The notes under the pieces: model-generated
The model's database searches: none
The model's input: only the letters and a program-made list of their open reading frames with translations
Told to the model about the DNA's origin: nothing
Source of the DNA: Singulisphaera sp. GP187
GTDB taxonomy: Bacteria; Planctomycetota; Planctomycetia; Gemmatales; Gemmataceae
Assembly: GCA_945905925.1 (NCBI GenBank)
Contig: CAMDQN010000003.1
Span: forward strand, 34,705-98,704
DNA length: 64,000 nucleotides
Direction: 5' to 3'
Made by a program: the position numbers and the translations under genes
Shown: positions 18,871 through 28,620 of the stretch, one piece after another
Layout: each line of letters opens with the position of its first letter
How positions within the stretch are numbered: the first letter of the stretch is position 1

Positions 18871-19692
18871 GTGTGTCATTCCCGTCTCCGGGGACTTCCC
18901 CCCCCGCGCCCCGCGTTCACGCTGATCGAGTTGTTGGTGGTGATTGCGATTATCGCAGTCCTCATTGGCTTGCTGCTGCCCGCCGTGCAGAAGGTGCGGA
19001 TGGCTGCGGCCCGGATGAAAGGCGCGAACAACCTGAAGCAACTCGCGCTCGCGGCCCACAGCTACGAGTCGGCGCATCTAAAGTTACCGCCGCACACCGA
19101 CTCGGCGGCGGCGTGGCCTGCGGGCCGGTACTGGTTCGGCGCGACCGTGAGCAACACCAATTCGCCCTACAATGTCCTCTCGACCGACCCGGTCAACGGC
19201 ATCCTCACGAACTACTACGAGAACAGCACGAAGGTGACCGCGTGCCCGATGTTCGACGCGTACCCGATCACGAAGGTGTACAATGGCCTGACCGCCGGGT
19301 ACGCGTACAACCGCCACTTGTGCAACGAACCGGCGTGGCCGAACCCGGTGAGCGGCAAGCGGATCACCGACTTCGGGGCAACCTCCGCGACTCTCATGTT
19401 CAGCGAGGTAACGCAGTTGCAGAGCGGCGGGACACTGGCGGAACCGTTCGGCGGGTACTTCGGTTCGCCCTACGTGGCGAACAAGGCCATCACCGCCTCC
19501 GCCGTGACCGCGACGCAGTTCCGCTTCGCGGGAGTGTCGAACGTGGCGTTCCTGGACGGGCACCTGGAGACGCGCCGCCCGGCCAACGCCCCGGCAATCG
19601 CGCCGTTCAACCAGACGGTGTGGGACACAGCAGCGAAGACGTACAACCTCGGCTTTATCTTCGCGGATCCAATCGAGTATGTGGGCCAATAA
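18871..19692 (+). CDS. DUF1559 prepilin-like protein with type IV/type II pseudopilin N-terminal methylation motif
   Basis: [60 protein letters not shown]-terminal [15 protein letters not shown] start preceded by GAGAAGGAG. Confidence 0.9.
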   Translation: MCHSRLRGLPPPRPAFTLIELLVVIAIIAVLIGLLLPAVQKVRMAAARMKGANNLKQLALAAHSYESAHLKLPPHTDSAAAWPAGRYWFGATVSNTNSPYNVLSTDPVNGILTNYYENSTKVTACPMFDAYPITKVYNGLTAGYAYNRHLCNEPAWPNPVSGKRITDFGATSATLMFSEVTQLQSGGTLAEPFGGYFGSPYVANKAITASAVTATQFRFAGVSNVAFLDGHLETRRPANAPAIAPFNQTVWDTAAKTYNLGFIFADPIEYVGQ

Positions 19693-19737
19693 GAACGGGC
19701 GATGAACCCGTGGCCGGGTAGTCTTGTCTGGGGAAGA

Positions 19738-19756
19738 GCCGCGCATTCGGCGCGGC
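19738..19756 (+). terminator. GC-rich hairpin with short pyrimidine tail (possible terminator)
   Basis: GCCGCGC-attcg-GCGCGGC followed by CCTTCTTCC, between the DUF1559 and SGNH genes. Confidence 0.4.
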
Positions 19757-19780
19757 CCTTCTTCCGCTGAGGCGTACTCA

Positions 19781-20410
19781 ATGAGTGACGTCGTTTTGCT
19801 CGGCGATTCGATCTTCGACAACGCCAGTTACGTGCCCGGTGGCCCAGCGGTCATCGAGCAAGTGCGGCGCGGGCTTCCGCCGAACTGGAAGGCCGCGCTC
19901 GTTGCGGTGGACGGTCACCTGGTTGCGGACGTTGCGACGCAGTTGCCGCGTGTGCCGACCGGTGCGAGCCATCTCGTGATGAGTATCGGCGGGAACGACG
20001 CACTCTCGGCCAGCGGTCTGCTTCGCGAACGTGCGAGCACAGTCGGCGCGGCGCTCGCGATCCTGGCGCACGCGATCGGTGAGTTTCGCGATGCTTACAC
20101 TGCGATGCTGACGCGTGTACTCGCGCTCGACAAGCCGACCGCAGTCTGCACCATCTACGACGCGATCCCCATTATTGGCGATGCGGAAAGGGCCGCGCTC
20201 GCGGGCTTCAACGACGTGATCTCTCGCGCCGCCGTGAACGCGAGAATTCCGTTCATCGACCTGCGCGTGATCTGCGACCACGCGGACGACTACTCACCGC
20301 TCTCGCCCATCGAGCCGTCGGTGGTGGGGGGCGCGAAGATCGCCAACGCGATCTGCCGGCTCGTGACGACACACGACTTCACGAAGCGGGGCTGTTCGGT
20401 CTATGTTTGA
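19781..20410 (+). CDS. SGNH/GDSL-type hydrolase
   Basis: VVLLGDSIFDN (block I), VDGHLV, VMSIGGNDAL (block III). Confidence 0.85.
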   Translation: MSDVVLLGDSIFDNASYVPGGPAVIEQVRRGLPPNWKAALVAVDGHLVADVATQLPRVPTGASHLVMSIGGNDALSASGLLRERASTVGAALAILAHAIGEFRDAYTAMLTRVLALDKPTAVCTIYDAIPIIGDAERAALAGFNDVISRAAVNARIPFIDLRVICDHADDYSPLSPIEPSVVGGAKIANAICRLVTTHDFTKRGCSVYV

Positions 20411-20493
20411 GGCCGGTTCACTTCTTGAGCGCCAACACGAATCGCGGGCGTAACATGACCAACTTCGGTCAGGGAGAAATGGCTCCATCTCTG

Positions 20494-20582
20494 TGGCGAG
20501 CGGGGGGCGTAAGCCCCCTGTTCTGCTCAACAACGCAATCACGCGCAAAGGCGTAACAGGGGGCTTGCGCCCCCGCTCGCCA
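20494..20582. repeat. Inverted repeat (family B), arms TGGCGAGCGGGGGGCGTAAGCCCCCTGTT / AACAGGGGGCTTGCGCCCCCGCTCGCCA
   Basis: ~29-nt near-perfect inverted arms, ~30-nt loop. Confidence 0.85.
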
Positions 20583-20594
20583 AGAACGATTGCG

Positions 20595-23500
20595 TTAGTG
20601 GTTGTGTCCGTCGCCGAAGAACTTGCTCTTCGGGTCGGCCCGGCCCCACACATACGCGAGCAGATCAAGAATCTCGTCGCGCGAGAGCTTGTCCAGCAAC
20701 CCCTTCGACATCATCGACGTTGGCGCCTTCGTCCGCGTGTCGATGTCGGTCACCTTGATCTCGATGGGCTTCGCGCTCGCCAGCGGGTTCTCGATCACCT
20801 TCACGATGCCGTCCTTCTCCTCAACGACCATGCCGAGAAGAACCTTTTCGTTCTTGAGCACGAACCGGTACGCCGCGTACTTGTCCTCGATTCGCTTCGC
20901 TGGGTCGAGGATGTGGTCGAGCACGTCCGCGCCGGTCTTGAACACCTTGGCGTCGAGTTTCATCAGGTCCGGGCCAAACTCGTTGCCCTGCCCGCCGAAC
21001 TTGTGACACGCGACGCACGTTCCCACCGTGAACATCTGCTTGCCGTTGGCGAAGTTCCGCCCGCCCTTCGCCTCCACTTCCTTGACCGCGTCGGTCAACT
21101 CTTCGATCTTCCACTCCGTTCGCGGGCGGTTGAACTTCAGCAGCTCGTCCTTCACGGTCAACGGGTTCTTCGCGAGGTACGCTTCCGGGTTCTCCTGATA
21201 CGCTTCGAGGTCCGCGACCACGTACAGCGCCCCGTGCATCCGGCGCCAGTGACCCGGATACGTGCAGACGTACGGGTAGATGCCCGGTTCCTTCGGCGCG
21301 ACGAACTTCAGTTGCTCGGCCTGACGCGACTGGAGCAACTTGCTCTTCAGCAGCACCACGCCAGCGGGCATGTCGGGCACGTATTGCGCCGCCGCCGCGC
21401 CAGGTGTGGTCGCGAACGCTTCGGCCGCGTCGCCGATCTTCTGCAAGTTGCCCGGCGTCACGATCACGAAGTTGTGCGGCATGATGTCCGTGTTCTCGAA
21501 CGCGAACTCCACCGGCTTGCCAGCCGCGACGACCAACCGCTCCTTGTCGTAGCTCATCTGGTCGAACAATGTTCCGACCCGGATCACGCGCACGCCGATG
21601 TCAGCCAGCTCCTTGCGCGCGGCCTTCGCTTCGGCCGGCGGTAGCAGGCCCGCCAAGCCTTCACCGAGTTGCATGAAGTCGAGCGCGGTCGTTGAAGTGC
21701 GATCCGCGACCGGCAGCGAGCGAATGTGCTTCATCACCGCGTCGAGTGTGGCCTTGGCGTCGTCCTTCGGCCAGTCGCGGGTCTGGATGCGGAGCAGCGC
21801 CTGCACCGCGGAAGCGCGGTCGCTTTCGTCAGAGAGGAACCTGGCAATCGCTTTGAACGCGTCGGTTTCCTGGCCGCGCACGGTGGCGAGCGCGAACATC
21901 GCGGAGCGACGGATGAGGCGCTCCGGTGAACCCGGCCCGATCTTGAACTCGGCGTTCTCCTTCGGCACCGGGTTCTTCAGCGACTGGAACACGGTCTTCT
22001 TGTCCGCGTCGAGGATGCGAACGGTGAAGTTCGCGAGCCGGCCGCCGAGCGCGCCGTCGGTGCGGTTCCACACCACGATCTTCTCGATCGCGGCTTCGCG
22101 GCCGAGATCAACTTCCCACCACGGGTCGTCGGTCCCTTCCATGGTGTGCGTCGAAGTGTTGGCGGAGTACGCGCCATCAGTTTTGCCGTCGATGGCGCGG
22201 CTTGCGACACCGGTCGATCCGGTGCTGCTCTGTGAAGCCTTGCCCTTCAGCGCGACGTTCGTGCCTTCGCTGAACACCTGCACTTCCGCGAGCGTGAGCG
22301 TGCGCTGCTTACCGGGCAGTTCGATGCGCACGTAACGCCCCTTCACGGAAGCACCTTTCTCCACGGTCTTCGCGAGGTCCGGCGGCAAGCCGGTGAGCAG
22401 CGCTTTCACCTTCGGGTACAACGCGGCCCTCGCACCGGGGTCACGCACCATCGGCGCCGCGATGATGAAGTCTTGCAGCGCGCTCACGCTCTTGGTCGCG
22501 AGCGCCCACGCCTTTTCGATGTCGACATCGGCCGCGATCAGTGCGACGTAACCCAATTCCCGAGTGGTCGCGGTGCGGCCCTTCGTTGCGAGCGTTTCGA
22601 GGTCCGCACGCGCCGCGACGAGTTCCGCATGTGGGCGCGACGAAAGCAATCGCGCGAGGTCGAACGCGACGCTTTCCTCGGTCGCGGCGCCTTCGTCGTG
22701 CGTCTTGATCGCGCTTACAAGTACGTCGAGTTCGGGCTTCTTATCCTGCTTCGCGAGGCCGGTGAGGGCTTCGCGGCGGAACTCGTCGCGCACACCCGGC
22801 CGGAACAACAGTTCGAGGAACACCGCGGAAGTACGGTCCATCTTCAGCAGGTCTTCGGTCGCGACGGACTTCAGAAAGTACCGCGCGCCGGCCGCGGTCG
22901 TGAACTTGATCGGCCGCTTCTCCGCGATCGCTTTCTTGACGATCGGGTCGAGCGCCTTCATGGTCTCCTTCGCAACGTGATCGACGAACTGGTCCGCGGG
23001 CTTGTCCTGCGCGACGAAGACGACTTCCGCGGCTTCGGGCACGCTGAAGAAGCTCGCAGCGCGGACTGCTTCGAGGCGAACGCGTGGGTGATTGTCGCCG
23101 CCCGCCTTCTTGAGGAGTTCGAGCGAATCAGGGATGCGGTCGCGCCACTCGCACAGCACGCGAACCGCCGCGGCGCGGGCGCGGAAGTCCTTCGAGCCGA
23201 GGACGCGATTGAGCAGTTCGACATCGACGGTGTTGTGGTACTGGTGAACCCACAGCGATTCGAGAACGGCATGGGCGCCGGCCTCGTCATCGCCCCGGGG
23301 TTTCTCGGCGAAGCTCTTCGCGACTTTGATCACATCCGCGCTCTTGTGCGCACCGAGTTCGAGCTTCGCGCGGTAGCGAACGCGGTCTTCGGGGTGTTCG
23401 AGTAACTTCACCAAGTTCTCGATGCTCTCGCCCGCGATCGGCGGCGACTGCGACGGCGCGCGGCCGTCGTAGGTCACCTTGTAGATGCGGCCTTTCGTGC

Positions 23501-25724
23501 GGTCGCGGCTCGGGTCGCGGAGGTTGTGTTGCATGTGCCCGATGATCGGGTTCTGCCAGTCGATGAAGTACAACGCGCCGTCCGGTCCGGTCTTACAATC
23601 GACGGGCCGGAAGTTCGGGTCGCTGCTGTTCAGAATCGGTTCTTGCTCCTGACCCGCGAGACTGCCGCCGTTGTCCGAGAGCTTGTATCGCAGAATGCCC
23701 TGAAACCCGATGCAGTTCGTTACGATGAGATTGCCGTCCCAATCTGCGGGGAAGTGCTTACTTGAGAGAATCTCCATACCGCCACACGGTCGCGTGCGCT
23801 GGTTATACACGCGCGGCGGGCTGGGGTGCTTGCTGTTCGGGTTGCCGTTGATGTTCGGCCCGGGCAGGTAGCCGCTAAAGAGGGGCGCGTGATAAGGCTG
23901 CGCGCCGGTGCCGTCCACCACGATGTCCTGACCCCACCGGTCGAACACGTGGCCGTGCGGGTTGGCGAAGTTGTGCGCGACGTACACGTCGAACTTCTGC
24001 GTGCGCGGCTCGTAGCGGAACACGCCGCCGTCGCCGAGGCGTTTGGCCCGGCCATACGGGTCTTCGACCTGCGAGCGGTGGAACGTGCCTTCCTGGAAGT
24101 ACAGCGCGCCGCCCGGGTCGAGTACGAAGCTGTTGGCGGTGTGGTGCGTGTCGGCGGTGTCGAGACCGTGAAGGATGCGCTCGCGGATGTCGGCCTTGTC
24201 GCCGCCCTTCGAGTCCTTGAGGAACATGAGGTCGGGCGCCTGCGCGACGATCACGCCGCCGTTGTAGAACTCGAATCCGGTCGGGTTCTGCAACCCGTCG
24301 GCGAACGTGGTCATCTTATCGGCCTTGCCGTCGCCGTTGGTGTCCTCGAAGATCAGGATTTTGTCGTTGTACGGCTCGCCCGGCTTCCAGTGTGGGTAGT
24401 TGGGCCACACCGCGACCCACAACCGGCCCTTCGTGTCCCACGCCATTTGGACCGGCTTTGCCAGTTCCGGCCACTGTTCCTCGCTCGCGAAGAGATTGAC
24501 CTTCAAGCCCTTGCCGACGGTCATCGACTTGATCGCTTCTTCGCCGGAGAGGAACAAGTGTGTGCCGTTCGGCCCCTTGCCCGGCTTGTTCGTCGCAACT
24601 GGCACCGACTTCGGCACGTTGCTGTCGTCCGCCTTTGCTTCTTTGCCTTTCGCGATCTCCCAGACGACCTTGTCGCGGTTCGCGGTCATGATGTCGAGCG
24701 TTTCGAGTTCCTTCTGAACGACCTCGTAGTTGGTCTGTCCACCGATGAATTTGAGCCACGCCCGCCCGCCGTAGGTGGAGTAACCGTCGGTGACGCGGTA
24801 CCGCTGATACCAGTGGAACGCCTTGTCCTGCACCGCCGGGCGGAGTTTCGCCACGAGTGCTTCATTCGGAGGGGCGTACTTGCCCGCGACCGGGAAGAGG
24901 GTCGCGTCGATCGCCTCCGCGAGCTTGTGGTTGCCGTCGTCGTTGAGGTGGACGCCGTTGATCGTGAGCGACTTCTTCGCGCCGACGTACGCGCCCTTCA
25001 TCGGGGTGAACAAGTCGTGGAAGTGGGCGCCGTTCGCCTTCGCGACTTCGGCCATCGCCTTCGTGTACAGTTCCAGGTTCTTGTTGATGCCCTCAGCGGC
25101 CGCGCCGGTCGGCAGGTTCGGCGACTTGTGATCCTCGAACGCGATCGGTGAGAACAGCACGAGTCGCGGGGCCGACTTGCCGTTGTACTTCTGCGCGAGG
25201 GTGTGCTTGATGAACGCGGCGAGATCGTCCTTGAACTTGGGCAGACCGGGTTCGCCGGCGAACGACTCGCTGTAGCCGAAGAACGCGAAGATCACGTCCG
25301 CGTTCGTGCCGGCCTTCTCGAACCGATTGGGATTCACCACGCTCTTGTTCGCAACCGCGTTCGGTTGCGGCACCGGGGCGCTGGCGCTCAACCACTGGTC
25401 CGGTGTCCCGAAGTCCTGGGACCGGAGCCGCAGGGTGACCTCGTCGCCGGAGTAGCCGAGATTGCGGATCGTGAGGTCATGGTTCGGGAGGCGCGCGTGC
25501 AGGAACGTTTCGAGCCAGCCGTCGTGCTGCATACGCTCGGCGAGCGTGTTGCCGATGATGCAAACGTGATCGCCCTTCTCCAGTTTGAATTCACCCAGCG
25601 GGGGTGGATCGGCCGCCGCGACCGGCGCGGTTGGAACAGCGGGAGGGGGTGCGAGTAGTGCGAGCAGTACGGCGGCCGACCCCAACAGGAGGCCGACGGC
25701 GAGGAGAGAACGCCCGACGGACAT
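20595..25724 (-). CDS. 1709-aa multidomain protein: SGNH domain + PVC-type dehydrogenase beta-propeller + HEAT-like region + discoidin-like + cupredoxin-like + cytochrome c
   Basis: N-terminal SGNH-like region (GDHVCIIGNTLAERM...SGDEVTLR); LLVAVWPNYPHWKPGEPYNDKILIFEDTNGDGKAD propeller; RYVRIELPGKQRTLTLAEVQVFSEG..DPWWEVDLGREAAIEKIVVWNR; FAFENTDIMPHNFVIVTPG...YPYVCTYPGHWRRMHGALYV; GTCVACHKFGGQGNEFGPDL. Confidence 0.88.
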   Translation of the reverse strand: MSVGRSLLAVGLLLGSAAVLLALLAPPPAVPTAPVAAADPPPLGEFKLEKGDHVCIIGNTLAERMQHDGWLETFLHARLPNHDLTIRNLGYSGDEVTLRLRSQDFGTPDQWLSASAPVPQPNAVANKSVVNPNRFEKAGTNADVIFAFFGYSESFAGEPGLPKFKDDLAAFIKHTLAQKYNGKSAPRLVLFSPIAFEDHKSPNLPTGAAAEGINKNLELYTKAMAEVAKANGAHFHDLFTPMKGAYVGAKKSLTINGVHLNDDGNHKLAEAIDATLFPVAGKYAPPNEALVAKLRPAVQDKAFHWYQRYRVTDGYSTYGGRAWLKFIGGQTNYEVVQKELETLDIMTANRDKVVWEIAKGKEAKADDSNVPKSVPVATNKPGKGPNGTHLFLSGEEAIKSMTVGKGLKVNLFASEEQWPELAKPVQMAWDTKGRLWVAVWPNYPHWKPGEPYNDKILIFEDTNGDGKADKMTTFADGLQNPTGFEFYNGGVIVAQAPDLMFLKDSKGGDKADIRERILHGLDTADTHHTANSFVLDPGGALYFQEGTFHRSQVEDPYGRAKRLGDGGVFRYEPRTQKFDVYVAHNFANPHGHVFDRWGQDIVVDGTGAQPYHAPLFSGYLPGPNINGNPNSKHPSPPRVYNQRTRPCGGMEILSSKHFPADWDGNLIVTNCIGFQGILRYKLSDNGGSLAGQEQEPILNSSDPNFRPVDCKTGPDGALYFIDWQNPIIGHMQHNLRDPSRDRTKGRIYKVTYDGRAPSQSPPIAGESIENLVKLLEHPEDRVRYRAKLELGAHKSADVIKVAKSFAEKPRGDDEAGAHAVLESLWVHQYHNTVDVELLNRVLGSKDFRARAAAVRVLCEWRDRIPDSLELLKKAGGDNHPRVRLEAVRAASFFSVPEAAEVVFVAQDKPADQFVDHVAKETMKALDPIVKKAIAEKRPIKFTTAAGARYFLKSVATEDLLKMDRTSAVFLELLFRPGVRDEFRREALTGLAKQDKKPELDVLVSAIKTHDEGAATEESVAFDLARLLSSRPHAELVAARADLETLATKGRTATTRELGYVALIAADVDIEKAWALATKSVSALQDFIIAAPMVRDPGARAALYPKVKALLTGLPPDLAKTVEKGASVKGRYVRIELPGKQRTLTLAEVQVFSEGTNVALKGKASQSSTGSTGVASRAIDGKTDGAYSANTSTHTMEGTDDPWWEVDLGREAAIEKIVVWNRTDGALGGRLANFTVRILDADKKTVFQSLKNPVPKENAEFKIGPGSPERLIRRSAMFALATVRGQETDAFKAIARFLSDESDRASAVQALLRIQTRDWPKDDAKATLDAVMKHIRSLPVADRTSTTALDFMQLGEGLAGLLPPAEAKAARKELADIGVRVIRVGTLFDQMSYDKERLVVAAGKPVEFAFENTDIMPHNFVIVTPGNLQKIGDAAEAFATTPGAAAAQYVPDMPAGVVLLKSKLLQSRQAEQLKFVAPKEPGIYPYVCTYPGHWRRMHGALYVVADLEAYQENPEAYLAKNPLTVKDELLKFNRPRTEWKIEELTDAVKEVEAKGGRNFANGKQMFTVGTCVACHKFGGQGNEFGPDLMKLDAKVFKTGADVLDHILDPAKRIEDKYAAYRFVLKNEKVLLGMVVEEKDGIVKVIENPLASAKPIEIKVTDIDTRTKAPTSMMSKGLLDKLSRDEILDLLAYVWGRADPKSKFFGDGHNH

Positions 25725-25802
25725 GGAGAGTCTCCGGTATGGTTGCGAGGGCGTGAGCAGTTTGTAGGTGTGTTGTACCAGACTGGTGGGTCAGGTTGAA
25801 GG

Positions 25803-25862
25803 GTTAGCCGCAAGCCGAAGGCGAGCGTCAAGGTGCGCGATCGCCTTCGGCTTGCGGCTAAC
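25803..25862. repeat. Inverted repeat (family C), arms GTTAGCCGCAAGCCGAAGGCGA / TCGCCTTCGGCTTGCGGCTAAC
   Basis: Perfect 22-nt inverted arms, 16-nt loop. Confidence 0.9.
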
Positions 25863-26913
25863 GAGGCAGAAGACTCATCACCAACTCGCGCTCGAAGGCA
25901 TCCCAGTCGAGGCCGTTGGCGAAAACTTCGAGGCGGCTGTCGCGGCGATACGTGGTTGGCGCGACGCTCATCGCGGTGCCGGAGCGGTTTACGGTCGCCC
26001 ATTCATCGACAAGGTGAAACACGCCTTTCAGACGCGACACTTCCTTGGTGTTCGCGAGCAGCGCGAGGAGCTTTCCCTCGTCGAACACGTCGGCCGGGTC
26101 GAACACCCATCCGCACGCGGGGCCGTTGGGCGTAAGGTAACGCTTCGCGGAAGAACCTCTCCCCCCAACCCCCTCCCCTAAGAAGGGAGGGGGAGCCAGA
26201 ACAGAAGGAGAAGAAGCTGTTGCTGCTTCTCTTACTCCCCCTCCCTTTTTAGGGGAGGGGGTTGGGGGGAGAGATTGCCTCTCTTGCGGGTACAGCGGCA
26301 ATCGCTCGTCGTTGGCGCTCAGGTCGAGCCACGCGGGGTCGATGCGCCCGTGCGTCGTGCCCGCGATGAGGAGCTTCGGCGGGAACAGTCCGTTGGCCCA
26401 AGTCTGGAAGTCGGTCACCAGTTCCGGGGTCGCGAGGTCGAGTTTGTTCATCACGAGCACGTCGGCCATCTGAATCTGATCGACGAAGATGGGGTTGTCT
26501 CGCATCTCCGGCTTAGCGAAGTCGTGCGGGTCAACGATCCCGAGCGTGGCGCGCACGTCGAGGCGCCCGTGGTAGCTCATGCGGAGCGAGTCGAGTAGCC
26601 GCGCCGGGTGGCCCAACCCCGTCGTTTCGATGATGAGTCGTTCGGGGCGCGCTTCGAGCAGAAGGAAGTGAATTGCGACCGGCAGGAACGGGGCGCTCGC
26701 GCAGCACACGCACCCGCCGCCGACCTCCTTCACCGTCACGCCGTCCGGCGCGCTGCCTTCAATAAATACATCGTCGATGGAAACGGAGCCGTACTCGTTC
26801 ACCAGCACCGCCCACCGCGAACCGGGCGCCTTGCGCTGGAGCATGTCGATGACGGCCGTTGTCTTGCCGACACCGAGGAACCCGGTGATCAGATTGGTCG
26901 GAACAGATTGCAT
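25858..26913 (-). CDS. CobW/G3E-family GTPase carrying an in-frame palindromic repeat
   Basis: TNLITGFLGVGKTTAVIDML (Walker A), NEYGSVSIDD, GGGCVCCAS (CxCC), VMNKLDLA; CobW C-terminal region FHLVDEWATVNRSGTAMSVAPTTY. Confidence 0.9.
   Translation of the reverse strand: MQSVPTNLITGFLGVGKTTAVIDMLQRKAPGSRWAVLVNEYGSVSIDDVFIEGSAPDGVTVKEVGGGCVCCASAPFLPVAIHFLLLEARPERLIIETTGLGHPARLLDSLRMSYHGRLDVRATLGIVDPHDFAKPEMRDNPIFVDQIQMADVLVMNKLDLATPELVTDFQTWANGLFPPKLLIAGTTHGRIDPAWLDLSANDERLPLYPQERQSLPPTPSPKKGGGVREAATASSPSVLAPPPFLGEGVGGRGSSAKRYLTPNGPACGWVFDPADVFDEGKLLALLANTKEVSRLKGVFHLVDEWATVNRSGTAMSVAPTTYRRDSRLEVFANGLDWDAFERELVMSLLPR
26157..26274. repeat. Palindromic repeat family D, copy 1 (inside the CobW ORF)
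   Basis: CTCTCCCCCCAACCCCCTCCCCTAAGAAGGGAGGGGGAG ... CTCCCCCTCCCTTTTTAGGGGAGGGGGTTGGGGGGAGAG. Confidence 0.92.
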
Positions 26914-26961
26914 CAGCGCGCCTGGAGGTGGTGCGAAACCGCGAGCGGATTCAAAGCCACA

Positions 26962-27624
26962 TTATAAGATGCCGAACTTCTTGAACGCCTCGGCAGTGGT
27001 CATTCCAGATGCGAGCGCCTTCCGCACCAGGTTCTCGCCGCTCACCTTCTCTTCCGCCAACCGCAGCGTTTCTTCCGCGGCGCTGCTGGGCACGACCACC
27101 ACGCCATCGTGGTCCGCGAGGATCAGGTCGCCGGGGTACACCAGCACGTCCGCGCACGAGATCGGGACGTTGTGCGCTGTCACGTCGAGCCTACCGAGAC
27201 TGTCGGCGGGGTGAAACCCAACGTGGAACACCGGGAAGTTCATCGCTTTGATCGCGAGCGAATCGCGTGTCGGGCCGTCGAGGATGACGCCGCGACAGCC
27301 GCGATAGTTCGCGGAGGTGGAGAGGAGTTCGCCCCAGAAACTGCACGCGCTTTCGGAGACGACGAGGACGTCGCCCGACTGGAGCGAATCGACGGCCGCG
27401 AGTTCGCCCGCGTACGGGTGAGCCGGGACGAGGTCGCGTGCGGGAACGGTCTGCACGGTGAGCGCGAAGCCCGCACACTTTGCTTCGGCCCAGAGCGGGC
27501 GCACGCGCGAGTTCATGCTCTGGTTGCGGAACCCGATCTTGTCGAGCACGTCCGCGACAACGGGCGTGTACAGTTTGGCGAGCCGATCGACCCATTCGAC
27601 CAGGCGTTTCGGGGGGCTGCTCAT
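26962..27624 (-). CDS. RraA-family protein (aldolase/demethylmenaquinone methyltransferase-like fold)
   Basis: TPVVADVLDKIG...GDVLVVSESACSFWGELLSTSANYRGCRGVILDGPTRDSLAIKAMNFPVFHVG...VYPGDLILADHDGVVVVP. Confidence 0.88.
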   Translation of the reverse strand: MSSPPKRLVEWVDRLAKLYTPVVADVLDKIGFRNQSMNSRVRPLWAEAKCAGFALTVQTVPARDLVPAHPYAGELAAVDSLQSGDVLVVSESACSFWGELLSTSANYRGCRGVILDGPTRDSLAIKAMNFPVFHVGFHPADSLGRLDVTAHNVPISCADVLVYPGDLILADHDGVVVVPSSAAEETLRLAEEKVSGENLVRKALASGMTTAEAFKKFGIL

Positions 27625-28592
27625 GCTTGTGCCACCGCCTTCATCTTGGTGAGGCCGATCTTCGCGACCACGTGCGGGTCTTGCTTCCAGTAATCGCGGT
27701 TGAACAGTTCCAGCGAGAGGAACCCCGCGTATCCCATCTTCCGCAGCGCCGCGAACACTTCTTTGAGTGGTGCGATGCCGTCGCCGGGGTACACGCGGTC
27801 CGCGTCGTTAATCTTGTCGCGCTCGATCTTCGGGTAGTCGTTGACGTGGAAGATCCCGATCGCGGACGCGGAAAGTAATGGAAGCCCCGAGAAGTCGGAA
27901 CCGCCTTTGTAGAGGTGGTACACGTCGGGGAGAACGCACCCCCGCGCGTCGCCGCACTCGATGGCGACCAACAAGGCTTCGCCGAGACGCCGAAGCGTCT
28001 TCGAGAAGCCCCAGACTTCGACGATGGGTGTCACGCCCATCTTCGCGCCGACTTCCATCAGTGCCCGGTAGCGGTCGGCCGCAGCGACCAGATCAATGAT
28101 CGGTTGCGTGAACTTCGGGTCGTCGCGTTTGCTGGTGCCCCCGGTCGCGCCGACGGGTGGGGCCGCGATCCGGGGACAGCCGATTTCCGCGGCCCAGTCC
28201 ATGTCGCGCTTCGCTTGCTCCAGACCCTTCTTGCGGCGGTCGGCGTCTTCCACAATCCACTCCGCGAAGCCGATCACGTCGGGCACCTTCAGGCCTGCGT
28301 CGGTGATTCGCTTGCGGAGTTCCTTGAGTGTGCCGCCGGATTTCAGGTACGCGTCGATCTCGGAGGTCCACGGCTCGAACGCGTCGTAGCCGGCCTTCGA
28401 TGCGATGTCGATGAGGTCGGTTATCGGGCGCGATTTGCCGCCGCCTTTGCCGTCGGCTTCGCGCACGGTGCTGGTATTCAGGCAGAAGCCGAACGCGTGC
28501 TTCGGCGAGTCCGCTTGTGCTTCGCTCGCGGTCATCGCAAGCCCTCCGGCGGCGCCGGCGAGCAGCGCGCGGCGGGAGATGTTGCTAGTCAT
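27621..28592 (-). CDS. Sugar phosphate isomerase/epimerase (xylose isomerase-like TIM barrel), probable Tat signal
   Basis: SRRALLAGAAGGLAMTASEAQA; SKAGYDAFEPWTSEIDAYLKSGG...GVTPIVEVWGFSKTLRRLGEALLVAIECGDARGCVLPDVYHLYKGGSDFSGL...FHVNDYP. Overlaps the RraA start as ATGA. Confidence 0.85.
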   Translation of the reverse strand: MTSNISRRALLAGAAGGLAMTASEAQADSPKHAFGFCLNTSTVREADGKGGGKSRPITDLIDIASKAGYDAFEPWTSEIDAYLKSGGTLKELRKRITDAGLKVPDVIGFAEWIVEDADRRKKGLEQAKRDMDWAAEIGCPRIAAPPVGATGGTSKRDDPKFTQPIIDLVAAADRYRALMEVGAKMGVTPIVEVWGFSKTLRRLGEALLVAIECGDARGCVLPDVYHLYKGGSDFSGLPLLSASAIGIFHVNDYPKIERDKINDADRVYPGDGIAPLKEVFAALRKMGYAGFLSLELFNRDYWKQDPHVVAKIGLTKMKAVAQA

Positions 28593-28620
28593 TCGCCTAT
28601 CCTCGTGTGATGCAATTCTT

